A DNA stretch of 29,154 nt from Bacillota bacterium (GCA_019423125.1 JAHZBZ010000019.1:1-29154), one strand, 5' to 3'. Positions 6,510 through 15,292 are shown, counted from the stretch's first letter. Numbers and translations: made by a program. The notes: generated by a model not told the origin, from the letters alone.

Positions 6510-9203
6510 TTATGCCCCGCGCCTGCGGCGCAGAGCGCGGAAGACGCACTTGGAGACCTCCACCGCGGCGAGCGGGAAGAGGGAGAGCGCGAGGCAGATG
6601 AGCCATTCCCGCCAGCCCAGAGAGACGAGCTCGAAAAATTTCATGACGGGCGGCACGAACACGACGAACGCGATGATCGCCGCCGAGAGCACGAGCGCCC
6701 CCGCGAGGTAAGGGTTTCTCCCCTGCCCGCGGCGGAACACGGAGTCATAGTTGGAGCGCTGGTTGAGCGCGTGCGAGAGCTGGGAGACGGAAAGCACGAT
6801 GAAGGTCATCGTCATCGCCTCGGGATGGCTCTCGAAGCGGAGCATGCCGATCCAGTACGCGGCGAGCGCCGCCGCCATGATGAACAGCCCGTGCAGCCCG
6901 ATGCGGTACACCATTCCCTTTTCGAACAGCGTCCCGCTCTTGACGGGCGGCTGTCGCATCACGTTGGAATCGGCGGGATCGATGCCGAGCGCGACCGCGG
7001 GAAGCGAGTCGGTGGCGAGGTTGATGAGCAGGATGTGCACCGCGAGGATGGGCATCTCCCAGCCGAAGCAGACGGCGAGGAAGAGAATGAGGATCTCCGC
7101 CACGTTGCCGGCGACGAGGAACTGGATGACCTTCTGGATGTTGCGGTACACCCTTCTGCCCTCGCGGATGGCGTATTCGATGGTCGTGAAATTGTCGTCG
7201 AGCAGGATGACGTCCGCCGCGTCCTTGGCGACGTCCGTGCCCGTGATGCCCATTGCGACGCCGATGTCCGCCTCTTTGAGCGCGGGCGAGTCGTTGACGC
7301 CGTCGCCCGTCATCGCGGCGACTTCGCCGCCGCGGCGAAGCGCCTGGATGATGCGGAGCTTGTCGCCCGGGGAGACGCGCGCGAACACGACGCAGTCGCG
7401 GACGGCGACGTCCAGCTCCGCGTCGCTCATCGCGGCGAGCTCGGGTCCCGAGATCACCGTGTTGCCCTCGCGGAAGATGTGCAGCTGTTTCGCGATCGCA
7501 AGCGCGGTGACTTTGTGGTCGCCCGTGATCATGACGACGCGGATGCCCGCCGTGTGGCAGGTCTCCACCGCCTTGATGACCTCTTTGCGCGGCGGGTCGA
7601 TCATGCCGACCACGCCGAGGAAGGTGAGGCCGTGTTCGATGTCCGCGCTCTCCTCTTCAGGCGCCTGCTCCCAGGAGCGGGAGGCAAACCCGAGCACGCG
7701 CAGCGCCTCCGCGCTCATGCCGTTGCAGACTTCGAGGATGCGCGCGCGGTCGGCGTCCGTCATCTCTCGCACGCCCGACGCCGTGCGGTAATGCGTGCAC
7801 AGCGGAAGCATCTCGTCCACCGCACCTTTTGTGTAGGAGACAAGCCCCTCCGCGGTGCGGTTCATCACGCTCATGCGCTTGCGGTCGGAGTCGAAAGGTT
7901 GTTCGAACACGCGTTCGTTCTCCTCTTCGAACTCCTCGGCGTCCTTGCCGAAGGAATCGAACAGGTGCACCAGCGCCCCTTCCGTCGGGTCGCCGAGGAT
8001 ATTCCCGGGGTTGTCGGGGTCCTTTTTCGCGTTGACGCACAGCGCGCACGCGGCGAGAAGCCCGCCGTATACCTCGGGATTATAGCGCGCGGACAGCTCG
8101 GAGACGGGCGTCGTCCTGCCCTCCGCAAAGTCGTCGCCCACGCAGAGGTGGGTGACGGTCATCCTGTTCAGCGTGAGCGTACCCGTCTTGTCGCAGCAGA
8201 CGACGGTCGCGCTGCCCAGCGTCTCGACGGCGGGCAGGCTCTTGACAAGCGCCTGTTGTTTCGCCATTCGCTGAACGCCCAACGCCATGATGATGGTGGA
8301 CGTCGCGGGCAGGCCCTCGGGGATGATGGAGATGGCGAGCGAGATGGCGATGAACACATAATTGACCCACGCATCCCACCCGTCGCGGATCATGCCGATC
8401 GCGAAGATGAGCACGCAGACGATCAGCCCGACCACGCTCAGCGTCTTGCCGACGGAGTTGAGCTTGCGCTTCATCGGCGTGTCGAAGTCGTCCTGTTCGT
8501 CGAGGAGGTCGGCGATCTTGCCCACCTCGGTGTTCATGCCCGTGCCGACGACATAGCCCGTCGCGTTGCCGTACATAACGACGGAGGAGCTGTACGCCAT
8601 GTTGATGCGGTCACCGAGCGGCGCGTCTTCCGCGAGCACGGTCGGGCCGTCCTTTTCGGAAGGCACGCTCTCACCCGTCAGCGCCGCCTCTTGTATTTTG
8701 AGGTTAGAGTCGGCGATGATGCGCACGTCCGCGGGGACGATGCACCCGTCTTCGAGGTAGATCACGTCGCCGGGCACGAGATTATCGGCGGGCACGACGC
8801 TCTCCTCCCCTTCGCGCAGGACGCGGGCGGTGGGCGCGGTCATCTTTTTGAGCGCCTCGAGCGCGTTTGCCGCCTTTTTCTCCTGCACGACGCCGATGGT
8901 CGCGTTGAGCGCGATGACGACGAGAATGACCATCGCCTCCGCGAGCCCTTCCCCTTCGATGAAGTTCATCACGAGGGAGAACGCCGCCGCGATGAAGAGG
9001 ATGATCACCATCACGTCGGTGAGCTGTTCGAAGATCATGCGCCAAATGCTCTTGGGCGGGCGGCGGCGCAGGGTGTTCTTGCCGTATTTTTCGAGACGGC
9101 GTTCCGCCTCCGCGTCGCTGAGGCCCTCCTCGCTCGTTTCGAGCGCGCGCGCCGTCTCCTCGACGGACAGCGCGTGCCACGCTTTGTTTGGCTCTGTCTG
9201 CAT
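6510..9203 (-). CDS. Calcium-type cation-transporting P-type ATPase (P2A, PacL-like)
   Basis: 897 residues, the usual size of bacterial PacL/LMCA1-type pumps that export Ca2+ (sometimes Mn2+) at the expense of ATP. It has an N-terminal cation-ATPase domain, the actuator loop TGES (176-179), the M4 ion-binding PEGLPA (295-300) and the phosphorylation motif DKTGTLT with D338. The hinge TGDGVND and an M6 stretch NLATDSLPAVALG close to the calcium-pump consensus follow. Start chosen at MQTEPNKAWH; upstream codons in the same frame belong to the leader. AGGAGG lies 14 bases before the ATG. Expression is probably controlled by the leader-peptide and terminator arrangement at 9236-9337. Metal specificity cannot be fixed from sequence alone. 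Confidence 0.93.
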   Translation of the reverse strand: MQTEPNKAWHALSVEETARALETSEEGLSDAEAERRLEKYGKNTLRRRPPKSIWRMIFEQLTDVMVIILFIAAAFSLVMNFIEGEGLAEAMVILVVIALNATIGVVQEKKAANALEALKKMTAPTARVLREGEESVVPADNLVPGDVIYLEDGCIVPADVRIIADSNLKIQEAALTGESVPSEKDGPTVLAEDAPLGDRINMAYSSSVVMYGNATGYVVGTGMNTEVGKIADLLDEQDDFDTPMKRKLNSVGKTLSVVGLIVCVLIFAIGMIRDGWDAWVNYVFIAISLAISIIPEGLPATSTIIMALGVQRMAKQQALVKSLPAVETLGSATVVCCDKTGTLTLNRMTVTHLCVGDDFAEGRTTPVSELSARYNPEVYGGLLAACALCVNAKKDPDNPGNILGDPTEGALVHLFDSFGKDAEEFEEENERVFEQPFDSDRKRMSVMNRTAEGLVSYTKGAVDEMLPLCTHYRTASGVREMTDADRARILEVCNGMSAEALRVLGFASRSWEQAPEEESADIEHGLTFLGVVGMIDPPRKEVIKAVETCHTAGIRVVMITGDHKVTALAIAKQLHIFREGNTVISGPELAAMSDAELDVAVRDCVVFARVSPGDKLRIIQALRRGGEVAAMTGDGVNDSPALKEADIGVAMGITGTDVAKDAADVILLDDNFTTIEYAIREGRRVYRNIQKVIQFLVAGNVAEILILFLAVCFGWEMPILAVHILLINLATDSLPAVALGIDPADSNVMRQPPVKSGTLFEKGMVYRIGLHGLFIMAAALAAYWIGMLRFESHPEAMTMTFIVLSVSQLSHALNQRSNYDSVFRRGQGRNPYLAGALVLSAAIIAFVVFVPPVMKFFELVSLGWREWLICLALSLFPLAAVEVSKCVFRALRRRRGA

Positions 9204-9235
9204 AGTTTTAACTGAAACCTCCTGAAAAAACAGCA

Positions 9236-9269
9236 CAAAAAGACATAGCCGCAAGATCGCGGTTATGCC
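9236..9269 (-). terminator. Leader terminator (attenuator) before the ATPase
   Basis: On the minus strand GGCATAACCGC (9269-9259) pairs with GCGGCTATGTC (9252-9242): 11 positions with one G-U pair and one A-C mismatch, a 6-base loop, then TTTTTG and, shortly after, TTTTTT. It sits between the promoter and the ATPase start, so it must be bypassed for expression. The stop codon of the leader peptide lies inside the 5' arm. Confidence 0.7.
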
Positions 9270-9337
9270 TTTTCTTTCGCTTTTGTTATAAAGTTGTCCG
9301 GTTGTCGGCAGATTGTGTCGCCGTCGTCGCCTTTCAT
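9263..9337 (-). CDS. Putative 24-residue leader peptide of the ATPase
   Basis: The ATG (9337-9335) follows AGGGGGAG with 4 bases between, about 22 bases after the predicted transcription start. The peptide begins MKGDDGDTICRQ and ends KAKEKA. The TAA at 9265-9263 falls within the 5' arm of the attenuator, so a ribosome reaching the stop would cover that arm and favour readthrough. The early Asp cluster resembles acidic or proline-rich openings that destabilise ribosomes at low magnesium (known for mgtA-type leaders); applying this here is inference. It is too short for family assignment, and the frame could be chance. Confidence 0.5.
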   Translation of the reverse strand: MKGDDGDTICRQPDNFITKAKEKA

Positions 9338-9365
9338 TCGGCTCCCCCTGACAGTTCTTGGCAAT

Positions 9366-9394
9366 ATTATACGATATATACCCGCTCTTGTCAA
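9366..9394 (-). promoter_or_regulatory. Perfect-consensus sigma-A promoter of the ATPase
   Basis: TTGACA (9394-9389), a 17-base spacer, TATAAT (9371-9366) on the minus strand. It lies 23 bases after the stop of the upstream ABC gene. So strong a promoter would need downstream control, which fits the attenuator in the leader. Confidence 0.9.
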
Positions 9395-9417
9395 CCGTTT
9401 TCGCGAAAGAGCGCCGC

Positions 9418-11259
9418 TCAGGCGGGATCGAACTGCGAATTGTACAGTTCGGCATAGAACCCGCCCTTCGCGAGCAGCGCCGCGTGGTCGCCGCTCTCGA
9501 CGATGTCCCCCTCCCGCATCACGAGGATGAGGTCGGCGTTGCGGATGGTCGAAAGCCTGTGCGCGATGATGAAGGAGGTGCGCCCCACGGTAAGGCGGTC
9601 CATTGCCTTCTGGATGAGCGCCTCCGTGCGCGTGTCGACGGAGGAAGTCGCCTCGTCGAGAATGAGCATGGGCGCGTTTTCGATCATGGCGCGGGCGATG
9701 GTCACAAGCTGTTTCTGCCCCGCGGAGAGGTTCGCCTTGTCGTCGAGCACGGTGTCGTAGCCCTTGGGCAGAGAGCGGATAAAGTGGTGAAGCCCCACCG
9801 CCTTGCACGCGCGCACGACCTCCTCGTCGGTGACGTTCTCTTTGCTGTACACGACGTTCTCGCGGATGGTGCCCTCGAAAAGCCAGGTGTCCTGTAACAC
9901 CATGCAGAACAGGTCGTGCACGTTCTCGCGGGTGAGCTCGGTGGTCGGGATGCCGTCGATGCGGATACAGCCGCCGTCCAGCTCGTAAAAGCGCATGAGC
10001 AGGTTGACCATCGTCGTCTTGCCCGCGCCCGTAGGGCCGACGATCGCGATCTTCTGTCCCGCGCGCACCTTCGCGGAGAAGTCCTTTATTATTATCTTTT
10101 CGGGATCGTAGCCGAAACGGACGTGCTCGAACTCCACGTCTCCGCGCACCTTGTCGGGAGGAAGCACGCGCGCCTTGCCGCTCTCGTCCGAGAGCGACTC
10201 CTCTTCGAGGAACTCGAAAACGCGCTCGCTCGCCGCCGCGGCGGACTGCATGCTCGTGAACGCCTGCGCGAGCTGGGAGAGCGGCGAGGTGAACAGGCGC
10301 ACATACAGCGTGAACGCGATGATGACGCCGAACTCGATCGCGCCGCGCTGCACGAGCACCGCGCCCACGACGCACACCGCGACGTAGCCGAGATTGCCGA
10401 TGAAGGTCATCAGCGGCATCATCATGCCCGAGAAAAACTGCGACTTCCACGCGCTGCCGTACAGGCGGAGGTTGATCTCGTCGAACCTCTCGCGAACTTT
10501 CTGCTCGGCGTTGTACGCGCGCACGACGTTGTGACCCGCGTACGTCTCTTCGATGTGGCCGTTGAGCTCGCCGAGATAGCTCTGCTGGCGCGCAAAGTAT
10601 TTCTGCGACCTGCCCATGATCAGGAACATGCACACGAACCCGATCAGGCTCGCCGCGATCGCCGTCGCCGCGAGGATGGGATTGGTCACGAACATCATGA
10701 TCACGCTCCCGACCAGCATGACGATTGCCGTGACGAGGGTGGCGACGGACTGGTTGAGCGTCTGGCCGATGGTGTCCACGTCGTTGGTGACGCGGGAGAG
10801 TGTATCGCCCACAGAATGCGAATCGAAATAGCGCAGGGGCAGGTCGTTGATCTTCTCCGAGATCGCGCGGCGCAGGTTGCGCGAGTTCTTCTGCGTGACC
10901 GTCGCCATGATCAGCCCCTGCAGATAGGAACAGACGAGGCTCGCGCCGTACAGACAGACGAGAATGGTGCACAGGCGCACCACCTCCGCCATGTCCATCG
11001 CAAACGCCTGGTCGATGCCTGCGTCGGGAAGGTACAGGAAGGCGGACCGGATGACGTCGGTCAGATCGCTGAGCACGTTCGGCCCGACGAGGCTGAGCAC
11101 GGTGCCCGCGACGGCGAAGACGAGCGCGACGATGACGGCGGCGAGGAAAGGACGGATGAAGGCGAGAAGTTTCGCCATCGCCCGCTTAAAGTTTTTGGGC
11201 TTTTCGGGGACGCCCCTGCCCATGTGGCCGCGGCGCGGCGCGTGTGCGTGTTCACTCAT
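9418..11259 (-). CDS. ABC exporter subunit, MdlB-like (fused membrane and ATPase domains)
   Basis: 613 residues: a six-helix exporter membrane domain (about residues 30-340), then an ATPase domain with Walker A GPTGAGKTT (408-416), signature LSAGQKQ and Walker B LILDEATSSVD, including the catalytic Glu, then the H-loop IIAHRLS. It overlaps the preceding ABC gene by 8 bases. The two make a heterodimeric multidrug- or lipid-type exporter, in which this subunit supplies the Walker B Glu. The hydrophilic start includes a His-rich MSEHAHAPRRGH stretch. The substrate cannot be told from sequence. No terminator separates it from the ATPase promoter. Confidence 0.93.
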   Translation of the reverse strand: MSEHAHAPRRGHMGRGVPEKPKNFKRAMAKLLAFIRPFLAAVIVALVFAVAGTVLSLVGPNVLSDLTDVIRSAFLYLPDAGIDQAFAMDMAEVVRLCTILVCLYGASLVCSYLQGLIMATVTQKNSRNLRRAISEKINDLPLRYFDSHSVGDTLSRVTNDVDTIGQTLNQSVATLVTAIVMLVGSVIMMFVTNPILAATAIAASLIGFVCMFLIMGRSQKYFARQQSYLGELNGHIEETYAGHNVVRAYNAEQKVRERFDEINLRLYGSAWKSQFFSGMMMPLMTFIGNLGYVAVCVVGAVLVQRGAIEFGVIIAFTLYVRLFTSPLSQLAQAFTSMQSAAAASERVFEFLEEESLSDESGKARVLPPDKVRGDVEFEHVRFGYDPEKIIIKDFSAKVRAGQKIAIVGPTGAGKTTMVNLLMRFYELDGGCIRIDGIPTTELTRENVHDLFCMVLQDTWLFEGTIRENVVYSKENVTDEEVVRACKAVGLHHFIRSLPKGYDTVLDDKANLSAGQKQLVTIARAMIENAPMLILDEATSSVDTRTEALIQKAMDRLTVGRTSFIIAHRLSTIRNADLILVMREGDIVESGDHAALLAKGGFYAELYNSQFDPA

Positions 11260-13030
11260 TGCCGTTCTCCTCCCCCAATTCCTCTTTGGAAAGCTGCGAA
11301 TAGGCGATCTCGCGGTACACCGCGCAGCTCTCCATCAGCTGTTCGTGCGTGCCCATGCCCGCGACTTCCCCCTCTTCGAGCACGATGATCAGATCGGCGT
11401 CGCGGATTGTGCCGATGCGCTGTGCGACGATCAGCGAGGTCGCGCCGTTCGTCTCTCGGCGGAGCGCACCGCGCAGAAGGCGGTCGGTCTTGTAGTCGAG
11501 CGCCGAAAAGGAATCGTCAAAGAGAAAGATCTCGGGGCGGCGGCAGACGGCGCGCGCGATCGCGAGGCGCTGTTTCTGCCCGCCCGAGACATTGGTGCCG
11601 CCCTGCGAGATACGCGCCCCGATCCCGCCTTCCATCTCTTCCACGAAATCCGCCTGCGCGACGGAGAGCGCCTTTTTCACCGCCTCTTCGGCAAATTCCA
11701 GGCCGCGCTTTTCGCCGTAGCAGACGTTGCTCTCCACCGTTCCCGAGAAGAGCACCGCGCGCTGCGGGACGTAGCCGATCTTGTCGTGCAGGGCGCGAAG
11801 GGTGTACTGCCGCACGTCCACGCCGTCGACGAGCACCTCCCCTTCCGTCGCGTCGTAAAAGCGCGGGACGAGGTTGAGCGCGGTCGTCTTGCCGCTGCCC
11901 GTCGAGCCGATGAACGCGACCGTCTGCCCCGGCTCCGCGCGGAAGGAGAGATCGTGCAGGACGTATTCGCTCGCGTCGGGATATTTGAAAGAGACGTGGC
12001 GGAACTCCACCGTCCCTGCGGGCGTGCCCGCGGGCGACTGCTCCAGCGGGCCGTCGGCGATGGAGGACGGGGTGTCGAGCACCTCGCCGATGCGGCGGAC
12101 GGAGACCATCGCGCGGGGCAGGATGATGAAGATGATCGCGAGCATGATGAACGCCATGACCACCTGCATCGCATAGCCCGAGAACGCCGCCATCTGCCCG
12201 AACAGCGCCGAGCGCTCGGCGCCCGTCGGGAGCGCGTCGATCAGGTATGCGCCGATCCAGTAGATCGCGAGCGTAAGCCCGCTCATGACCATCATCATGA
12301 CGGGGCTCATGATCGCCATCGCGCGCGAGGTGAACAGCTGCGTGCGGGTCAGCTCCTCGTTCGCCTCGGCGAATTTTTTCTCCTGATACGCCTCAGCGTT
12401 GTACGCACGCACGACGCGAACGCCCGTGAGGTTTTCGCGGGTGACCGCGTTGAGGTTGTCCGTCAGCTTCTGCACGCGGCGGAACTTGGGGAACACGGCG
12501 AGCAGGATGAACAACATCATCGCCGCCATGACGAAGACGGCGACGCCCGTCGCGAGCGACCACTGCCAGTTGCGGACGAGGATCTTGCAGACCGCCCACA
12601 CCGCGAGGATGGGCGCCTTGACGACGACCTGCAGCCCCATGGCGATGATCATCTGCACCTGCGTGACGTCGTTGGTCGAGCGGGTGATCAGCGAGGCGGT
12701 GGAAAAGCGGTTGATCTCCTCCATCGAAAAGCTCTCCACCTTGCCGAACACGAGCCCGCGCAGGCGGTACGCCACGGTCGCCGCGATGCGCGCGGCGAAG
12801 AAGCCGACCGCCGCCGAGCTGAGCGCACTGCCCAGCGCGCAGGCGAGCATCAGCCCGCCCTCCCGCCAGATCTCCCCGCCCGACGCGGCGCCCGAGACGG
12901 AGAGCACGGTGATGCGCTCCATGTAGTCGGGCAGCGTCAGATCCAGCCAGACCTGCAGGACGATGAAACCGATGCTCAGCACGACGTACAGCCATTCCGT
13001 CGCCCTGAGCGTCTTTAAAATGCGAAACAT
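11252..13030 (-). CDS. ABC exporter subunit, MdlA-like, with degenerate Walker B
   Basis: 592 residues with an exporter membrane domain, Walker A GSTGSGKTT (375-383), a Q-loop near YVPQRAVLFSG, signature VSGGQKQR and Walker B EIFLFDDSFSALD. Asp replaces the catalytic Glu and the switch residue is Gln (IVAQRIG) instead of His. This is the usual sign of the non-hydrolysing half of a heterodimeric exporter such as TM287/288. Start at MFRILKTLRA, with AGGAG 9 bases before; the frame extends upstream without a better start. First gene of the two-gene operon, behind a strong promoter with an overlapping palindrome. Confidence 0.93.
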   Translation of the reverse strand: MFRILKTLRATEWLYVVLSIGFIVLQVWLDLTLPDYMERITVLSVSGAASGGEIWREGGLMLACALGSALSSAAVGFFAARIAATVAYRLRGLVFGKVESFSMEEINRFSTASLITRSTNDVTQVQMIIAMGLQVVVKAPILAVWAVCKILVRNWQWSLATGVAVFVMAAMMLFILLAVFPKFRRVQKLTDNLNAVTRENLTGVRVVRAYNAEAYQEKKFAEANEELTRTQLFTSRAMAIMSPVMMMVMSGLTLAIYWIGAYLIDALPTGAERSALFGQMAAFSGYAMQVVMAFIMLAIIFIILPRAMVSVRRIGEVLDTPSSIADGPLEQSPAGTPAGTVEFRHVSFKYPDASEYVLHDLSFRAEPGQTVAFIGSTGSGKTTALNLVPRFYDATEGEVLVDGVDVRQYTLRALHDKIGYVPQRAVLFSGTVESNVCYGEKRGLEFAEEAVKKALSVAQADFVEEMEGGIGARISQGGTNVSGGQKQRLAIARAVCRRPEIFLFDDSFSALDYKTDRLLRGALRRETNGATSLIVAQRIGTIRDADLIIVLEEGEVAGMGTHEQLMESCAVYREIAYSQLSKEELGEENGNE

Positions 13031-13078
13031 TCTCTTCTTTTCTCCTGTCGGCTTTCGCCGCGTGGGGTTTTGCCCCGT

Positions 13079-13107
13079 ATCATAACACAATAAAAAAACG
13101 TTGTCAA
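13079..13107 (-). promoter_or_regulatory. Sigma-A promoter of the ABC exporter operon
   Basis: TTGACA (13107-13102), 17 bases, TATGAT (13084-13079) with an extended TGT before the -10. The distance to the start codon is about 49 bases. Confidence 0.85.
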
Positions 13108-13118
13108 GAGTTTAACAA
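13101..13118 (-). promoter_or_regulatory. Operator-like palindrome on the -35 box
   Basis: TTGTTAA-ACTC-TTGACAA is an 18-base inverted repeat with one mismatch that includes the -35 hexamer. The size and AT-rich half-sites resemble MarR-family operators, and MdlAB-type exporters are often MarR-controlled. No MarR gene is present in the window, so the regulator is unknown. Confidence 0.45.
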
Positions 13119-13143
13119 TACGGCAAAAAAATTCACGAAACGG

Positions 13144-13183
13144 TCAAAAAAATCTGCCGCCGCCCCGCAGATCGGGGCGGCGG
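13144..13183 (-). terminator. Intrinsic terminator after the acyltransferase gene
   Basis: On the minus strand, CCGCCGCCCCG and CGGGGCGGCGG form a perfect 11-bp stem around a 5-base loop, followed by CAGATTTTTTT. It begins 4 bases after the stop codon. Confidence 0.9.
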
Positions 13184-13187
13184 AGGG

Positions 13188-13958
13188 TCACTCTTTTTCC
13201 AGACGCACATAGCGCACGTATTCGTAATCGCTCTCGGCGGCGCGGCGGAGCATCGCCCCGCGCACCTCGTCGCGCAGTTTTTCGGTGCGCTCGCGCACGG
13301 GAAGGCTCTCGTCGGGATAAAACGGCCCGTCGATGTACACGACCTCGCGCGGCTTGTCGGAAAACCTGCGCTTGTGATAGGTAACGGTCATCGTAAAACA
13401 GGGCTTGTTGCACTTGACGGGATAGTGAAAGGACGCGTCCGTGAAGGGACGTATCCCCGTATAATACTCCCAGATGGTCTTTTCCGGAAAGATGACGACG
13501 GGGTGCTTTTCGCACCGCTTTTCCACCGCCGCCATGAAATTGCGCATGCCGTCCAGCTTGGTCGGGATGGGCAGCGTGCCCAGCGCCATCATAAGCTTCC
13601 GGATGCCCGGAAAAGAGACGTTGTCCGCATGCGTGATGATGTAGCTCATGCGCGGGCTGGCGCAGGCGGCGGCGCGGAATGCGTCCGGCACGTCCTGCGT
13701 GTGGTTGCCGTACACGAAACAGCCGCCCTTGTGTTTTCTGAGCTTGCGCCGCCCCACGAACGCGGAGCGGAAGACGAGCCGCACCCACAGCCGCGCGAAC
13801 GGGATGACGAGAAGGCGCACGAACACCTGTCGGAGCAGGACGTCCGCGATCCCCTTTCGCTCGTAATCGAAGTCTTTGTCCACCGTCTTGGTGCGAACGT
13901 GCGACTCATAGAGGATGTCCGTCTCTTCGCGGTAATATACGACCTTTTTCTCCTTCAT
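13188..13958 (-). CDS. Lysophospholipid acyltransferase (PlsC-like)
   Basis: 256 residues. The acyltransferase motifs are GNHTQDVPDAF (block I) and VVIFPEKTIWEYY (block III, the FPEGT equivalent). Block I is unusual: the Asp follows the His by six positions (or three) instead of the HX4D of classical PlsC. This may be a subfamily trait, since I recall NHTQ forms in other Firmicutes. Expected role: acyl transfer to lysophosphatidate or a related lipid at the membrane. The ATG overlaps the flippase-like gene's stop (ATGA), so translation is coupled. The N-terminal 35 residues are charged, and a hydrophobic stretch follows (VLLRQVFVRLLVIPFARLWV). Confidence 0.85.
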   Translation of the reverse strand: MKEKKVVYYREETDILYESHVRTKTVDKDFDYERKGIADVLLRQVFVRLLVIPFARLWVRLVFRSAFVGRRKLRKHKGGCFVYGNHTQDVPDAFRAAACASPRMSYIITHADNVSFPGIRKLMMALGTLPIPTKLDGMRNFMAAVEKRCEKHPVVIFPEKTIWEYYTGIRPFTDASFHYPVKCNKPCFTMTVTYHKRRFSDKPREVVYIDGPFYPDESLPVRERTEKLRDEVRGAMLRRAAESDYEYVRYVRLEKE

Positions 13959-15292
13959 CGCGCCCCCTTGTCCGCGGGTGCGGACGCGGCCCTGTCCTCG
14001 CGGCGCTCGCGCACGATGCGCGCCGCCACGTCGTAGATGTTGGTGCCGAAGCCGATGAGGATGTAGGAATAGTACAGCAGGAAGCGCCATGCGAGCACAT
14101 ACCAGAACAGAACGCTGTCCGCGATCGCCGTGAAGGCGAGCATGAACACCGTCTCCACCGCGCCCGAGTTGCCGGGCGTGGGGATGAATGCCGCCGAATA
14201 GGTCGCGTACATGGACAGCGCCATCACGGCAAAGAACAGCGCGCCGCCCGAAAGCCCCATGATCTCGCCCCCGCACATCGCTACGAGCAGGAAATACGGC
14301 ATCGAGAACTCCAAAAGCGGCTCGCACAGGCAGAGCAGGAACAGCAGCAAAAAGGTCAGCGGCTTTTTGTAGATGAACTGCGAGAAGATGGCGAAGTCGT
14401 CCATCCACTTGCGGATGGCGCTCTCCAGCTTTTCGGCGTTCTTGACGATGCGGATCTTGTAAAGGAGTCGGATGAACAGGTTGATGAGCCATGTGACGGG
14501 CCGCGGACAGAACACGATGAAGGTCACAAAGACGGGAATGAACGCGTTGATGCCGAAACCGACCCAGCCGCAGATGAGGATGGTATTGCGCACCGCCGTC
14601 TCCTCTACCATGTCCAGCGCGCCCATGCCCGCGCCCATGATCACGGCGCAGGCGACGGTCACCGCGAGCATCTGCACCGCGTATTTGACCATGGTCACCG
14701 ACGTGCTCTTGGTACCCGGAATGCCGTTCTTATAGAAGTAGTAGATCTGCATCGGCTGTCCGCCCGTCGAGAAGGGCGTGATCGCCTCGTAATATTTCCC
14801 GATGAGCGCGACCTTCATGTCCTTCGCAATGCCCAGCTTATATCCGTAACTGCGCGTGAGAAGGGTATATTTGAGGGTATCCGTCGCGAACATCAGCACG
14901 CACAGAAGCACCGCGACGAGCAGATACCACCAGTTCATCCTCGCGATGATGTCCGTAAACGCCGTCGAGTCCCCCTGTTCGAGCGAATTGCTCAGCGGCA
15001 CCAGCGCATAGACGACAAGCCCGATGATCAACAGCGACACGAGCAGGCTGACGATGTTCTTTCTGCGCCGCTTTTTCAGCTCGGAGCGCGTGTATTCCTC
15101 TTTGGTCTTCCCCGTGCCCGCCTCCTGCGATGCGGAAACTTCCTGCGCCGCGGCCGCCTCCTGCGATGCGGAAACTTCCTGCGCCGCGGCAGCCTCCTGC
15201 GATTCGGAGGCCTGCACGGGCGTTTCGCGCTCTGCGGCAGGGTCCTGCCCGTCTGCGGGCACGCTCTGTGCGATGTCTTTTTCTTCTTTCAT
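13955..15292 (-). CDS. YbhN/UPF0104-type integral membrane protein (flippase-like domain)
   Basis: 445 residues. The first 70 are Ala/Glu/Ser-rich and hydrophilic with a 12-residue tandem repeat (AAAAQEVSASQE twice). Then about eight membrane segments follow. Family signatures are FSTGGQPMQIYYF and PTPGNSGAVE, matching the lysylphosphatidylglycerol-synthase membrane domain family (YbhN, UPF0104). These proteins act at the membrane in lipid translocation or synthesis, but no MprF-type aminoacyl-transfer domain is attached here, so the substrate is open. Coupled by ATGA overlap to the PlsC-like gene, which supports a lipid function. AAGGTG lies 6 bases before the ATG. Confidence 0.88.
   Translation of the reverse strand: MKEEKDIAQSVPADGQDPAAERETPVQASESQEAAAAQEVSASQEAAAAQEVSASQEAGTGKTKEEYTRSELKKRRRKNIVSLLVSLLIIGLVVYALVPLSNSLEQGDSTAFTDIIARMNWWYLLVAVLLCVLMFATDTLKYTLLTRSYGYKLGIAKDMKVALIGKYYEAITPFSTGGQPMQIYYFYKNGIPGTKSTSVTMVKYAVQMLAVTVACAVIMGAGMGALDMVEETAVRNTILICGWVGFGINAFIPVFVTFIVFCPRPVTWLINLFIRLLYKIRIVKNAEKLESAIRKWMDDFAIFSQFIYKKPLTFLLLFLLCLCEPLLEFSMPYFLLVAMCGGEIMGLSGGALFFAVMALSMYATYSAAFIPTPGNSGAVETVFMLAFTAIADSVLFWYVLAWRFLLYYSYILIGFGTNIYDVAARIVRERREDRAASAPADKGAR
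15121..15205. repeat. In-frame 36-bp tandem repeat in the flippase-like gene
   Basis: Two nearly identical 36-base copies (15121-15156 and 15157-15192, differing near the end) plus the start of a third. Each copy encodes 12 residues of the Ala/Glu/Ser linker before the first membrane segment. Copy number is likely to vary between strains. Confidence 0.85.

Noticed and set aside
6477..9215. A very long open frame (over 900 codons) opposite the ATPase, and similar ones opposite trpS and the ABC genes
   Set aside because: Their products are Arg/His/Asp-rich with no family motifs. They arise from GC-rich third positions of the real genes on the other strand.
9203..9359. yybP-ykoY manganese riboswitch before the ATPase
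   Set aside because: This riboswitch often precedes such pumps, but I cannot lay its conserved bases onto the leader, and the stretch before the terminator (about 90 bases) reads better as a short coding frame.
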